This document shows positions 8,948-16,333 of a stretch of DNA of 51,227 bases, piece by piece. The translations under genes and the position numbers were made by a program. Position 1 is the stretch's first letter; each line of letters opens with the position of its first letter. The stretch spans positions 1-51,227 of the forward strand of contig JBHHZI010000006.1 in the NCBI GenBank assembly GCA_046757965.1, in the 5' to 3' direction. This stretch comes from JBHHZI01 sp046757965. GTDB lineage: Bacteria > Acidobacteriota > Polarisedimenticolia > SMYD01. The notes beneath the pieces are model-generated. The model was not told the DNA's origin, searched no databases, and was given only the letters and a program-made list of their open reading frames with translations.

Positions 8948-9553
8948 ATGAACGGCTGCTCGATCCGGCGGGGTCTCTACCTCGGCCTCGGTTCCAATCT
9001 CGGGAACCGCCACGCGCATCTGAGAAAAGCTCATAACCTGCTGAATATGAATGGTTTGAACGTGATTCGACGGTCGCGAATCTACCTCACCGAGGCGGTC
9101 GACTGCAGCGATCCCCGGCCGTTCCTGAACCAGGTGGTGGAGGTCACGACCTGGCTGACACCACGGGACGTTCTGGCACGGACCCGCCGCATCGAGCAGG
9201 AGTCCGGCCGGCGTCCGTCCCGACCCAACGCGCCGCGAACGCTGGACATCGACCTCCTCCTCGACGGCGCTACCGTGTGCGACACGGCGGCGGGACCGCG
9301 CCTCCCGCACCCCCGCCTGCATCGGCGACGCTTCGTCCTCGTCCCGCTGGCGGAGATCGCCCCACACGCCGTTCATCCCGTCCTCTGCCGGACCGCGAAA
9401 GAACTGCTCGAAGGATGTCGCGACCGGGCCGGGGTCTCCCCGTGGCGGCCCGGCGAGGACCCTGGCTTGCCGCGCGATCCGGGCCCGATGTATGATGGGC
9501 ACCGTTCCCGTACGGTCGTCTTCCAACCCACGTCGAGACGCTCGAGCCATTGA
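8948..9553 (+). CDS. folK: 2-amino-4-hydroxy-6-hydroxymethyldihydropteridine pyrophosphokinase
   Basis: 201 residues. HPPK signatures are clear: LYLGLGSNLGNR (10-21), FLNQVVEVTTWLTP, RRIEQESGRR, APRTLDIDLLL (Asp pair binding Mg-ATP) and LPHPRLHRRRFVLVPLAEIAP. It transfers pyrophosphate from ATP to the pterin in folate synthesis. About 45 residues after the conserved core are Arg/Pro-rich and may have little structure. No Shine-Dalgarno precedes the ATG; a -10-like TACGAT ends nine bases upstream, so the mRNA may be nearly leaderless. Its stop overlaps the TTG start of the next gene. Confidence 0.93.
   Translation: MNGCSIRRGLYLGLGSNLGNRHAHLRKAHNLLNMNGLNVIRRSRIYLTEAVDCSDPRPFLNQVVEVTTWLTPRDVLARTRRIEQESGRRPSRPNAPRTLDIDLLLDGATVCDTAAGPRLPHPRLHRRRFVLVPLAEIAPHAVHPVLCRTAKELLEGCRDRAGVSPWRPGEDPGLPRDPGPMYDGHRSRTVVFQPTSRRSSH
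9467..9496 (+). promoter_or_regulatory. Probable internal promoter within folK, driving the nucleoside kinase
   Basis: TTGCCG (9467-9472) and TATGAT (9491-9496) are 18 bases apart inside the 3' end of folK. A transcript would start near 9503, about 47 bases before the kinase start. It may let the kinase and the pan genes be expressed independently of folK. Confidence 0.4.
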
Positions 9554-10188
9554 AGCACAGGTACATTGCTGTCGAGGGAGCGATCGGTGTCGGCAAGACC
9601 AGCCTCGTCGAGGCGCTGGTCGCCCGGTTCGATTCGAGCAAGATCCTCGAGACGATTGACAACCCGTTCCTCGACGATTTCTACAACGACCGGCCGTCTG
9701 CGGCGTTCCAGGCCCAGCTGTTCTTTCTTCTGAGCCGCTACCGCCAGCTCATCGATCTGGCGCAGAAGGATCTGTTCTCGAAGCTGGTCATCGCCGATTA
9801 CCTGCTCGAAAAGGACAAGATCTTTGCCTACCTGAATCTCACCGACGATGAGCTCATCATCTACGACAAGCTGTACTCCCTTCTCGAGGAGAACGTGCCC
9901 CGCCCGGACCTGACCATCTACCTCGAGGCGGGAACGGATGTGCTGATGGAACGGATCCGCAAGCGCCGGCGCGGCGTCGAGGCCAACATCTCCGAGAAAT
10001 ACATCGCGGAGGTGAACCGTTCCTATAACCACTTCTTCTTCCACTACAAGACGACGCCGCTGCTGGTCGTCAACACCAGCGAGATCGACTTCGTCGGCCG
10101 GGAAGAGGACCTGGAGGACCTGATCGAACAGATCGATTCCATGGAGCGAGGCGTCCAGTACTACGTCCCCCTCGGATCACGCGTGTGA
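9550..10188 (+). CDS. Deoxynucleoside kinase (dGK/dCK/dAK family)
   Basis: 212 residues with a TTG start. The P-loop GAIGVGKTSL lies at 10-19. Family features follow: the KLVIADYLLEKDKIFAY segment (helix with the catalytic-loop acidic residue), RIRKRRRGVEANISEKYI (lid arginines) and NRSYNHFFFHY. It phosphorylates deoxynucleosides for dNTP salvage; base preference cannot be read from the sequence. folK next to this kinase is a known arrangement in Acidobacteriota and Bacteroidetes. TTG is the only start that keeps the beta-strand before the P-loop at normal length. Confidence 0.88.
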   Translation: MKHRYIAVEGAIGVGKTSLVEALVARFDSSKILETIDNPFLDDFYNDRPSAAFQAQLFFLLSRYRQLIDLAQKDLFSKLVIADYLLEKDKIFAYLNLTDDELIIYDKLYSLLEENVPRPDLTIYLEAGTDVLMERIRKRRRGVEANISEKYIAEVNRSYNHFFFHYKTTPLLVVNTSEIDFVGREEDLEDLIEQIDSMERGVQYYVPLGSRV

Positions 10189-10194
10189 CCGGGA

Positions 10195-10219
10195 GGGTGA
10201 CCGGCTGGCCGCATCACCC
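10195..10219 (+). other. Hairpin between the nucleoside kinase and panB
   Basis: GGGTGA and TCACCC pair around a GC-rich centre (CGGC / GCCG), just after the kinase stop and 55 bases before panB. There is no T-run. It may be a processing or attenuation element within the operon; the function is uncertain. Confidence 0.3.
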
Positions 10220-10273
10220 TTGAATCCAGAGGACCTGTCCCCCCGACACCTTGCGGGGAGGAAGGAGCCCGAG

Positions 10274-11164
10274 ATGAGCACACGCACCACGCCGTTTGCG
10301 CGTGTCACCATCCCCTCCATCCGTGAAGCGCGGAGCGAGGGCCGCCGCCTGGTGATGGTGACCGCCTATGACACGCCGTCCGGCCGGGCGGCCGATGAGG
10401 CCGGCGTCGACATCGTCCTGGTCGGCGATTCCCTGGCCATGGTCGTGCTGGGGCACCCGGACACGCTGTCCGTCACCGTCGATGAGATGGTGCACCACAC
10501 CGCCGCGGTCAGCCGCGGCGTGCATCGCGCCCTGGTGGTCGGCGACATGCCGTTCCTCTCGTACCACACCGGCTGGCGGGACGCCGTGATGGCCGCCGGA
10601 CGGTTCGTGCAGAAGGGTCGTGCCGCGGCGGTCAAGCTGGAAGGCGGCCGCAAGCGGGTCGACGTGATCACCGCCCTGGTCGACGCGGAGATCCCGGTCA
10701 TGGGACACGTCGGACTGACGCCCCAGTCGTTGCACACCCTGGGGGGTTACCGGGTGCAGGGCCGCAGGACCGCGCAGGCGGAGATGCTGCTCGCCGATGC
10801 GCTCGCGGTGGCGAAGGCGGGAGCGTTCGCCGTCGTGCTGGAAGGACTGCCCGACCGCCTGGGCGCGGCGATCACCGCCGAACTCCCCGTGCCCACCATC
10901 GGCATCGGCGCCGGCGGCGCCTGTGACGGACAGGTGCTGGTGTTTCACGACCTGCTGGGATGGAGCGGCCCGGGCCCCTCACCGCGCTTCGTGCGACGCT
11001 ACGCGGACCTCGGGCAGGAGGCCCGCCGGGCGCTGACCGCCTTCGCGGAAGACGTGCGCAGCGGCCGGTATCCCTCGAACGACGAGACCTACCCCACGCC
11101 CGAGCCGGTCGCCACCTGGCTTCGCGACCGGGCCGGTGGACGGTCGCAGCGGGAGACGGCATGA
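10274..11164 (+). CDS. panB: 3-methyl-2-oxobutanoate hydroxymethyltransferase
   Basis: 296 residues. The ATG at 10274 is preceded by GGGGAGGAAGGAG, a strong Shine-Dalgarno, so the earlier in-frame TTG at 10220 is not used. PanB signatures are MVTAYDTPSGRAADEAG, DIVLVGDSLAMVVLGHPDT (Mg-binding Asp), GYRVQGR and the catalytic Glu in FAVVLEGLPDRLG. It adds a hydroxymethyl group from methylene-THF to 2-oxoisovalerate, the first committed step of pantothenate synthesis. Its stop overlaps the panC start (ATGA), so panB, panC and panD are translationally coupled. The folate donor links it to the neighbouring folK and to folD on the other strand. Confidence 0.96.
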   Translation: MSTRTTPFARVTIPSIREARSEGRRLVMVTAYDTPSGRAADEAGVDIVLVGDSLAMVVLGHPDTLSVTVDEMVHHTAAVSRGVHRALVVGDMPFLSYHTGWRDAVMAAGRFVQKGRAAAVKLEGGRKRVDVITALVDAEIPVMGHVGLTPQSLHTLGGYRVQGRRTAQAEMLLADALAVAKAGAFAVVLEGLPDRLGAAITAELPVPTIGIGAGGACDGQVLVFHDLLGWSGPGPSPRFVRRYADLGQEARRALTAFAEDVRSGRYPSNDETYPTPEPVATWLRDRAGGRSQRETA

Positions 11165-12078
11165 GCGTGGCGTCGCCGGTCCGGATCGATCGCCTGCCGG
11201 CTCTGGCGGACGTGGCGGAGGTCCGCGCCTTCACACGGCGGCTCCGCCGCGACGACACACCGCTGGCGCTGGTGCCGACCATGGGAGCCCTCCACGCCGG
11301 CCATCGCAGCCTCATCGAGGCGGCGCGCCGCCACGGCGGCGCCGTGCTGGTCTCGATCTTCGTCAATCCCACGCAGTTCGGTCCAGGTGACGATCTCGAG
11401 CGCTATCCCCGCCGACTGGCGCAGGATATGGACATCTGCCGGGAGGCCGGCGCCAGCGCCGTCTTCGCGCCGGACGCCGCCACCTTCTACGCGCCGGATC
11501 ATTCCACCTGGGTCAGCGAGGACCGGCTGAGTCTCCCGCTCGAGGGGGCGGTGCGGCCGGGACACTTCCGGGGCGTCCTCACGGTCGTCCTGAAGCTGCT
11601 GGCGGCGACCGACCCGGACATCGTGGTGTTCGGCCAGAAGGATGCCCAGCAGGCGATCCTCATCCGGCGCATGGCACGGGACCTCAATCTGCGAACCGCC
11701 GTTCTCATCGCACCCACCGTGCGCGATGCCGACGGGCTGGCCCTTTCGAGCCGCAATGCGTACCTCACAGCCGGACAGCGCCGGCAGGCCCTCGCGCTGC
11801 CCCGCGCCCTGGAGCAATGCACCGAGAGGCTCCGCCGTGGCGAGACCTCACCCGCGACGATCCGGGACGCGGGGCACCAGATCCTGGCGGCCGAGCCGGC
11901 CCTGGCCATCGATTACCTGGAAGTGGTCGACCTCGATACACTGGAGGTTCCGGTTCGTGTCGAAGAGCCGGTCCTCATCGCTGCCGCGGTGCGTATCGGC
12001 GACGTCCGGCTCATCGACAACGAGGTCTGGCCTGGCGGAGCGCTCGTGCAGGCCGGCGGAATGCGAGGCTCATCATGA
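11161..12078 (+). CDS. panC: Pantothenate synthetase
   Basis: 305 residues. The nucleotidyltransferase fold is shown by VPTMGALHAGHRSLIE (HIGH-like), FVNPTQFGPGDDLERYPR, the KDAQQAILIRRM segment and LSSRNAYL (KMSKS-like position). It condenses pantoate and beta-alanine using ATP. It starts within the panB stop (ATGA overlap) and ends in the same way on panD. About 20 residues precede the usual PanC N-terminus. A long in-frame upstream extension exists but lies inside panB. Confidence 0.96.
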   Translation: MSVASPVRIDRLPALADVAEVRAFTRRLRRDDTPLALVPTMGALHAGHRSLIEAARRHGGAVLVSIFVNPTQFGPGDDLERYPRRLAQDMDICREAGASAVFAPDAATFYAPDHSTWVSEDRLSLPLEGAVRPGHFRGVLTVVLKLLAATDPDIVVFGQKDAQQAILIRRMARDLNLRTAVLIAPTVRDADGLALSSRNAYLTAGQRRQALALPRALEQCTERLRRGETSPATIRDAGHQILAAEPALAIDYLEVVDLDTLEVPVRVEEPVLIAAAVRIGDVRLIDNEVWPGGALVQAGGMRGSS

Positions 12079-12461
12079 GGCGACCGTTCCTGCGCGCCAA
12101 GATTCACCGGGCCACCGTCACCGAGGCCTGTCTGGACTACACCGGCAGCATCACCATCGACCGGGCGCTGATGGAAGCCGCCGGCCTGGCACCGTTCGAG
12201 CGGGTCGAGGTCTACAACATCACCAGCGGCCAGCGATTCGCCACCTACGTCATCGAGGGGGCCAGAGGCAGTGGTGAGATCTGCATCAACGGGGCCGCCG
12301 CGCACTGCGCCGACCGTGGCGACTCGGTGATCATCGCCGCCTACTGTGACCTGGAACCCGATGAGGTGGAGGGCTTCATCCCGCGCCTGGTGTTCGTCGA
12401 CGCGAGAAACCGGCTCGCGACCCTGGCGGAGGTCCAGAAGGCGGCCACCACGCTCTCATGA
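12075..12461 (+). CDS. panD: Aspartate 1-decarboxylase proenzyme
   Basis: 128 residues. Residues 22-27 read YTGSIT: Gly24-Ser25 is the self-cleavage site that creates the pyruvoyl group. Other family segments are KIHRATVTEA, VYNITSGQRF and the GDSVIIAAY region. It makes beta-alanine from aspartate, completing the panBCD set. The start overlaps the panC stop by four bases, and its stop overlaps the start of the zinc-ribbon gene by four bases. Confidence 0.96.
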   Translation: MRRPFLRAKIHRATVTEACLDYTGSITIDRALMEAAGLAPFERVEVYNITSGQRFATYVIEGARGSGEICINGAAAHCADRGDSVIIAAYCDLEPDEVEGFIPRLVFVDARNRLATLAEVQKAATTLS

Positions 12462-13096
12462 CACACGACGGGAGAAAATTCGAGGACAAGAATCTGGTCT
12501 GCTCGGACTGTGCCGTGTCGTTCCCGTTCACGGCGGATGAGCAGAAATTCTACCAGGACAAGGGGTTCGCCAACGAACCGAAGCGCTGTAAACCGTGTCG
12601 CACGGCCCGGAAGAGTCAGGATCACGGCACCCCCCGGGCCCCGCGCGGCAACACGCTGGCGGATGGCCCGGCAGGGGTCCGCGCGGCACCCATCTTCAAG
12701 GCCGACTTCGGCCCGTCCCCGACCGCCTCGTCCCGGACCGGATATCGGCAGCCCCGCGGCAGCGTGCCGCGCCGGAAGTCGCGACCGTCGCGCCGGCAGA
12801 CCGGCGACCGGCGGCACTCCCCTGCCGGGGAGGACAGCCGCTACCGGGCTGCCTTCGTCGCCGCCCCGTGGGACCGGAACCGGGCCAGCGGCCGCGCCGG
12901 TCCGGTGCAGGGCGCCCCTCGTACACCGATGCGCCTGTTCCAGGCGGTCTGTTCCGATTGCGGCGCGGACACCGAGGTGCCGTTCCGGCCCAACGGGATC
13001 TCACCGGTGTACTGCCGGACCTGCTTGCCGAAGCACCGGCCCCGCAAACACAGCCCGGGCTCGTCCCGGGGCCGGGATGCCTCGGCGGAGGAATGA
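12458..13096 (+). CDS. Double zinc-ribbon protein (zf-trcl plus CxxC-x17-CxxC)
   Basis: 212 residues. The N-terminal module has Cys15/Cys18 and Cys44/Cys47 around SFPFTADEQKFYQDKGFANEPKR, the pattern of the probable zinc-binding domain zf-trcl. A basic, disordered linker of about 110 residues follows. The C-terminal module has Cys165/Cys168 and Cys186/Cys189 with exactly 17 residues between pairs, the CxxC-x17-CxxC family. Nucleic-acid binding is plausible from the basic linker, but the function is unknown. It starts within the panD stop (ATGA) and its 3' end overlaps the glycosylase start, so it is an operon member. Confidence 0.82.
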   Translation: MTHDGRKFEDKNLVCSDCAVSFPFTADEQKFYQDKGFANEPKRCKPCRTARKSQDHGTPRAPRGNTLADGPAGVRAAPIFKADFGPSPTASSRTGYRQPRGSVPRRKSRPSRRQTGDRRHSPAGEDSRYRAAFVAAPWDRNRASGRAGPVQGAPRTPMRLFQAVCSDCGADTEVPFRPNGISPVYCRTCLPKHRPRKHSPGSSRGRDASAEE

Positions 13097-13718
13097 GGCC
13101 GCCGATCGGGCGTCACGACGGTTGCCCCGATCTTTCTTCGCCCGTCCCACGCTCACGGTGGCGCGCGATCTGCTGGGACGGCGGCTCGTCCGCCGGGTCG
13201 GGGGCCGGCGGATGAGTGGCCGCGTCGTCGAGGTGGAGGCGTACATCGGACCGACCGATACGGCCTGCCACGGGCGCAGCGGCGTGACCCGCCGTAACCA
13301 GGTCCTGTTCGGTGCGCCGGGGCAGGCCTATGTCTACTTCGCCTACGGCCTCCACCATCTGCTCAATGCCGTGACCGAGCGGGAGGGATTCCCGTCGGCG
13401 GTCCTCCTCCGGGCACTCGTCCCGGAGGAGGGCACGGCCGCCATGGCCCGGCGCCGCGGGACGGCGCGCCGGGCGCCCCGGCCGAACTGGCTGGCAGGAG
13501 GACCCGCCCGGTTGTGCCAGGCGCTCGACGTGGACCTGTCACTCGATGGCGAGGACCTGACCCGCAGTGAGTCACTCTTCATCGAGGCCGGTGAACCGGT
13601 TCAGGCACGGCACGTGGCGACCGGACCGCGAGTGGGTATCGACTACGCCGCCCGGCGGGACCGGGATGCGCCGTGGCGGTTCTTCGTCCGCGGCAGCCTG
13701 TGTCTGTCCGGTTCGTGA
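13077..13718 (+). CDS. mpg: 3-methyladenine DNA glycosylase (AAG/MPG type)
   Basis: 213 residues. AAG-family signatures are ARDLLGRRLVRR, VVEVEAYIGPTDTACH (catalytic Glu in EAYIGP), TRRNQVLFGAPGQAYVYFAYGLHHLLNAVT (the YxYFxYG intercalating region) and LAGGPARLCQAL. It removes alkylated purines by base flipping. The ATG at 13077 overlaps the zinc-ribbon gene by 20 bases and gives the usual family length. The gene converges on infC with only 22 bases between the stop codons. Confidence 0.92.
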   Translation: MPRRRNEAADRASRRLPRSFFARPTLTVARDLLGRRLVRRVGGRRMSGRVVEVEAYIGPTDTACHGRSGVTRRNQVLFGAPGQAYVYFAYGLHHLLNAVTEREGFPSAVLLRALVPEEGTAAMARRRGTARRAPRPNWLAGGPARLCQALDVDLSLDGEDLTRSESLFIEAGEPVQARHVATGPRVGIDYAARRDRDAPWRFFVRGSLCLSGS

Positions 13719-13740
13719 TCCGTCGACGGTCCGGGCGGTG

Positions 13741-14454
13741 TCAGGCGGTGGAGGCAGTCTCCGGCGTCTTTTCCGGCGCCGCGGCCTCGGCCTCCGGCTC
13801 CGGCTCCGGGGAGACATCGTCAGCGGCCACCGGGCTCTTCACCCGCGGACGCGGCGCAACAGCCGCCTTCTGATCCGGCGCCGGCTTCTTCTCCTCGTTG
13901 ACCGCGTGGCCGACGCCGGCCTTCGGTACCAGAACCATGGTCAGGTCGCGGTTCTCGATGCGATTGGCCCTGGTCTCCACCTTCGCCACACTGGCCAGTT
14001 CCTCGATGACCCGCTCGAGAACCTTGCGCCCGTTCTCGGGTCGCCGCAGATCCCGCCGGCGGAACATCATCGTGATCTTGGTGCGGCGGCCATCCTGCAG
14101 GAAGCGTCGAGCGTGGGCCAGCTTGGTCTCGAAGTCGTGGTCACTGACCCCCGGGCGGAACTTGACCTGCTTGATCTCGAGGGTCTTCTCGTGGCGCTTG
14201 GCCACCTTCTCCTTCTTGGCCTGCTCGTACTTCGCCCGGCCCCAGTCGAGAACCTTGCAGACGATGGGGCGGGAATTGGGGTCCACCTCGACCAGGTCGA
14301 GGCCGTGCTCCTCCGCCAGGGCCCGGGCTTCTTCGATCGGAACAACTCCCACCTGGGCCCCATCTGGACCGATCAGGCGAACGGGACTCAGCCGGATCTG
14401 GCGATTGATACGTATCTGGGGTGTCCGGGCGCGGGAGCGTGGCTGGAATGCGAT
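13741..14454 (-). CDS. infC: Translation initiation factor IF-3, apparent ATC start
   Basis: 237 residues when read from an ATC codon at 14454, translated as fMet. AAGGAGA lies six bases before it. The resulting N-terminus (IAFQPRSRARTPQIRINRQIR...VRLIGPDGAQVGVVP) is the standard IF3 N-domain; the first in-frame ATG (14352) would delete about 34 conserved residues. The C-domain contains KVKFRPG-like KQVKFRPGVSDHDFETK and ITMMFRRRD. Rare AUU/AUC/AUA starts are a known IF3 autoregulation device. A tail of about 55 residues rich in Ala, Pro, Glu and Lys follows the core. Unusually, rpmI and rplT are not downstream; the next gene is convergent mpg. Confidence 0.93.
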   Translation of the reverse strand: MAFQPRSRARTPQIRINRQIRLSPVRLIGPDGAQVGVVPIEEARALAEEHGLDLVEVDPNSRPIVCKVLDWGRAKYEQAKKEKVAKRHEKTLEIKQVKFRPGVSDHDFETKLAHARRFLQDGRRTKITMMFRRRDLRRPENGRKVLERVIEELASVAKVETRANRIENRDLTMVLVPKAGVGHAVNEEKKPAPDQKAAVAPRPRVKSPVAADDVSPEPEPEAEAAAPEKTPETASTA

Positions 14455-14471
14455 CGGGGTTCTCCTTCAGA

Positions 14472-14492
14472 GCCGGCCCGCGCAGGGCCGGC
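14472..14492 (-). promoter_or_regulatory. Perfect hairpin next to the infC ribosome-binding site
   Basis: GCCGGCCC and GGGCCGGC pair exactly around a 5-base loop. The structure ends five bases before the AAGGAGA of infC and could govern ribosome access. Confidence 0.5.
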
Positions 14493-14500
14493 GAAACGAT

Positions 14501-14535
14501 AAAACGCCCCTGAAGCCGGCATGGCTTCGGAGGCG
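14501..14535 (-). terminator. Terminator-like hairpin in the infC leader (possible attenuator)
   Basis: Read on the minus strand, CGCCTC-C-GAAGCC pairs with GGCTTC-A-GGGGCG around a short loop (12 pairs including one G-U, one internal mismatch) and is followed at once by TTTT. It lies between the infC promoter and the infC start, where an intrinsic terminator would act as an attenuator. Confidence 0.5.
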
Positions 14536-14574
14536 CAAGGGCAGGAATCGAATGTGCGGGATCACTCGAAGAAG

Positions 14575-14614
14575 ATCATAACAGACCCCCGCGGTCCGGG
14601 CAACTTCTTTTTTT
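14575..14614 (-). promoter_or_regulatory. infC promoter with A-tract UP-like element
   Basis: On the minus strand, TTGCCC (14603-14598) and TATGAT (14580-14575) are 17 bases apart, and a run of seven A (14614-14608) lies just upstream of the -35 box like an UP element. The transcript would begin near 14568, giving a leader of about 115 bases that holds both hairpins. Confidence 0.6.
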
Positions 14615-14643
14615 CGTGCAGATATGCCGGGCGGAGCCGGCAG

Positions 14644-15408
14644 TCACGGTTCGAGAAACGGTTCCGGCCCGATCACAGGCCGGTCCGGCAGCGGCCGGCC
14701 CGCGCGCCGGGCTTCCAGGTCCTCATGGAGCAGGACGTGGACATGGTGGGCGCGCCGCTCGGTGTCGGCCAGCGAGCCACTGGTGTCGATCACGTAGTCG
14801 GCCAGGGCGATCTTGTCCTCCAGGGGACCCTGGGCGTCGATCCGGGCGACCGCCTCCTCGGCGTGCCAGTCCGGGTGTCGGGCCAGCAGGCGGGACAGTT
14901 GCAGCGATCGAGGGCAGGCCACGACGACGAGGCGATCGTACGCCCCGGCGCGGCCGGCCTCGACCAGCAGGGCGGCGTCGGTGATGGCGATGCCGACGCC
15001 GCGGGCCCGGAGGTCTTCCTTCAGCCGGGCCTCCTCCCGGCCCACCGCCGGGTGGAGAATGGCGTTCAGATCGGCACGGGCGCTCGGATCACGGAACACG
15101 ATCGCCGCGAGTGCCTGGCGATCGATCTCCCCCTGACCGTCGACGATGGTCTGACCGAAGCGACGCACCACCTGCGCGTGCTCGGGCCGGCCCGGGGTGA
15201 GCAGGGAGTGGACGATGCGGTCGGCATCGATGATATGCGCACCACATATCCTCAGCACGTCATCGACCGTGGACTTGCCCGAGGCGATGCCGCCGGTCAA
15301 TCCGACATCCAGCAGAACATCCGCCCCGCTCCCGGACGGCGCGGCGGGGTCGCTCACCGCCGCGACATCTTCCGGGCCGCCGGCAACCGACCGCTCCTCA
15401 TGCTTCAC
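14644..15408 (-). CDS. coaE: Dephospho-CoA kinase
   Basis: 254 residues from a GTG at 15408 that overlaps the folD end by 11 bases. The P-loop GLTGGIASGKST lies near 37-48. CoaE family segments follow: HIIDADRIVHSLL, the LNAILHPAVGREE region and ADYVIDTSGSLADTERR. It phosphorylates dephospho-CoA, the last CoA step, so it complements panBCD across the divide. About 30 residues precede the usual CoaE start; they are Ala/Ser/Pro-rich and may be leader sequence if translation begins later, but no better start codon with a Shine-Dalgarno is visible. Confidence 0.93.
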   Translation of the reverse strand: MKHEERSVAGGPEDVAAVSDPAAPSGSGADVLLDVGLTGGIASGKSTVDDVLRICGAHIIDADRIVHSLLTPGRPEHAQVVRRFGQTIVDGQGEIDRQALAAIVFRDPSARADLNAILHPAVGREEARLKEDLRARGVGIAITDAALLVEAGRAGAYDRLVVVACPRSLQLSRLLARHPDWHAEEAVARIDAQGPLEDKIALADYVIDTSGSLADTERRAHHVHVLLHEDLEARRAGRPLPDRPVIGPEPFLEP

Positions 15409-16333
15409 CGGCCACGGCGCGGCGGCCCCGGTACGCTCCCAGCGTGTTCTTCAGCAGCATCGCCACGGTCAGGGGACCGACGCCGCCGGGCACCGGCGTC
15501 AGCGCCCCGGCCACCGCGACGGCGCGAGAGGGATGCACGTCGCCCACCAGCAACCAGCCGCGCTTCTTCCAGGCGGCGAGACGCGGCGATCCCGGACCGA
15601 CCAGGTCGCGCACCCGCGCCTCCTCCGTGACCCGGTTGATGCCCACATCGATCACCGTCGCGCCGGGCCGGATGAACTCGTCGGTGACCAGGCCGGGTCG
15701 CCCCACGGCGGCCACGAGGATGTCCGCCTCGCGGCACAGGGCAGGCAGATCCCGCGTGCGCGAGTGGGCCACCGTGACGGTGGCATGGGCATCCACCAGG
15801 AGCAGCGCCATCGGCCGCCCGACGATCGTGCTCCTCCCCAGCACCACCGCCCGCGCCCCCTCGGTCTCGATCTTCTCGCGCCGCAGCAGTTCCATGATGC
15901 CTGCCGGCGTGCAGGGCACGAGGCGGGGGTGACCCTGGGCCAGCGCTCCCGCATTGACCACGTGAAACCCGTCGACATCCTTCTCCGGGTCGACCGACGC
16001 CAGGATCCGGTCCGTGTCGACCTCCCCGGGGAGCGGCAACTGGACCAGGATGCCGTCCACGTCCTCCGCGTCGTTGAGCGATGCGACCCGGTCGAGGAGT
16101 TGCGAGGTCGTCACACCGGCGTCGAGCGTCTCCACCGTCGAGTGGATCCCCGCCTCCACGCACGCCCGGCTCTTGTTGCGGACATACACCGCGGAGGCCG
16201 GATCCTCGCCGGCGAGGATCACGGCCAGACCGGGAACCGGTCGACCGGCCGCGGCCAGGTCCCTCACCTCGGCAGCGACCTCCGCCCGCAGCACGCGGGC
16301 CAGCCCGGCGCCATCGAGGATCCGGGCGGTCAA
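15398..16333 (-). CDS. folD: Bifunctional methylene-THF dehydrogenase / methenyl-THF cyclohydrolase
   Basis: 311 residues. Signatures are ASAVYVRNKSRACVEAGI (YxxxK with the catalytic Lys), GILVQLPLPGEVD, DPEKDVDGFHVVNAG, PCTPAGIMELL, VVLGRSTIVGRPMALLL and LTPVPGGVGPLTVAMLL. It interconverts methylene-THF and formyl-THF with NADP. The ATG overlaps the stop of the secreted gene upstream by four bases, and coaE starts inside its 3' end, so the three are an operon. PanB on the other strand uses the same methylene-THF pool. Confidence 0.96.
   Translation of the reverse strand: MTARILDGAGLARVLRAEVAAEVRDLAAAGRPVPGLAVILAGEDPASAVYVRNKSRACVEAGIHSTVETLDAGVTTSQLLDRVASLNDAEDVDGILVQLPLPGEVDTDRILASVDPEKDVDGFHVVNAGALAQGHPRLVPCTPAGIMELLRREKIETEGARAVVLGRSTIVGRPMALLLVDAHATVTVAHSRTRDLPALCREADILVAAVGRPGLVTDEFIRPGATVIDVGINRVTEEARVRDLVGPGSPRLAAWKKRGWLLVGDVHPSRAVAVAGALTPVPGGVGPLTVAMLLKNTLGAYRGRRAVAGEA

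Noticed and set aside
14520..14560. Possible tRNA T-arm (TTCGATTC) upstream of infC
   Set aside because: The flanking bases do not form a T-stem and no acceptor or anticodon arm can be drawn; the sequence is better explained as the infC leader.
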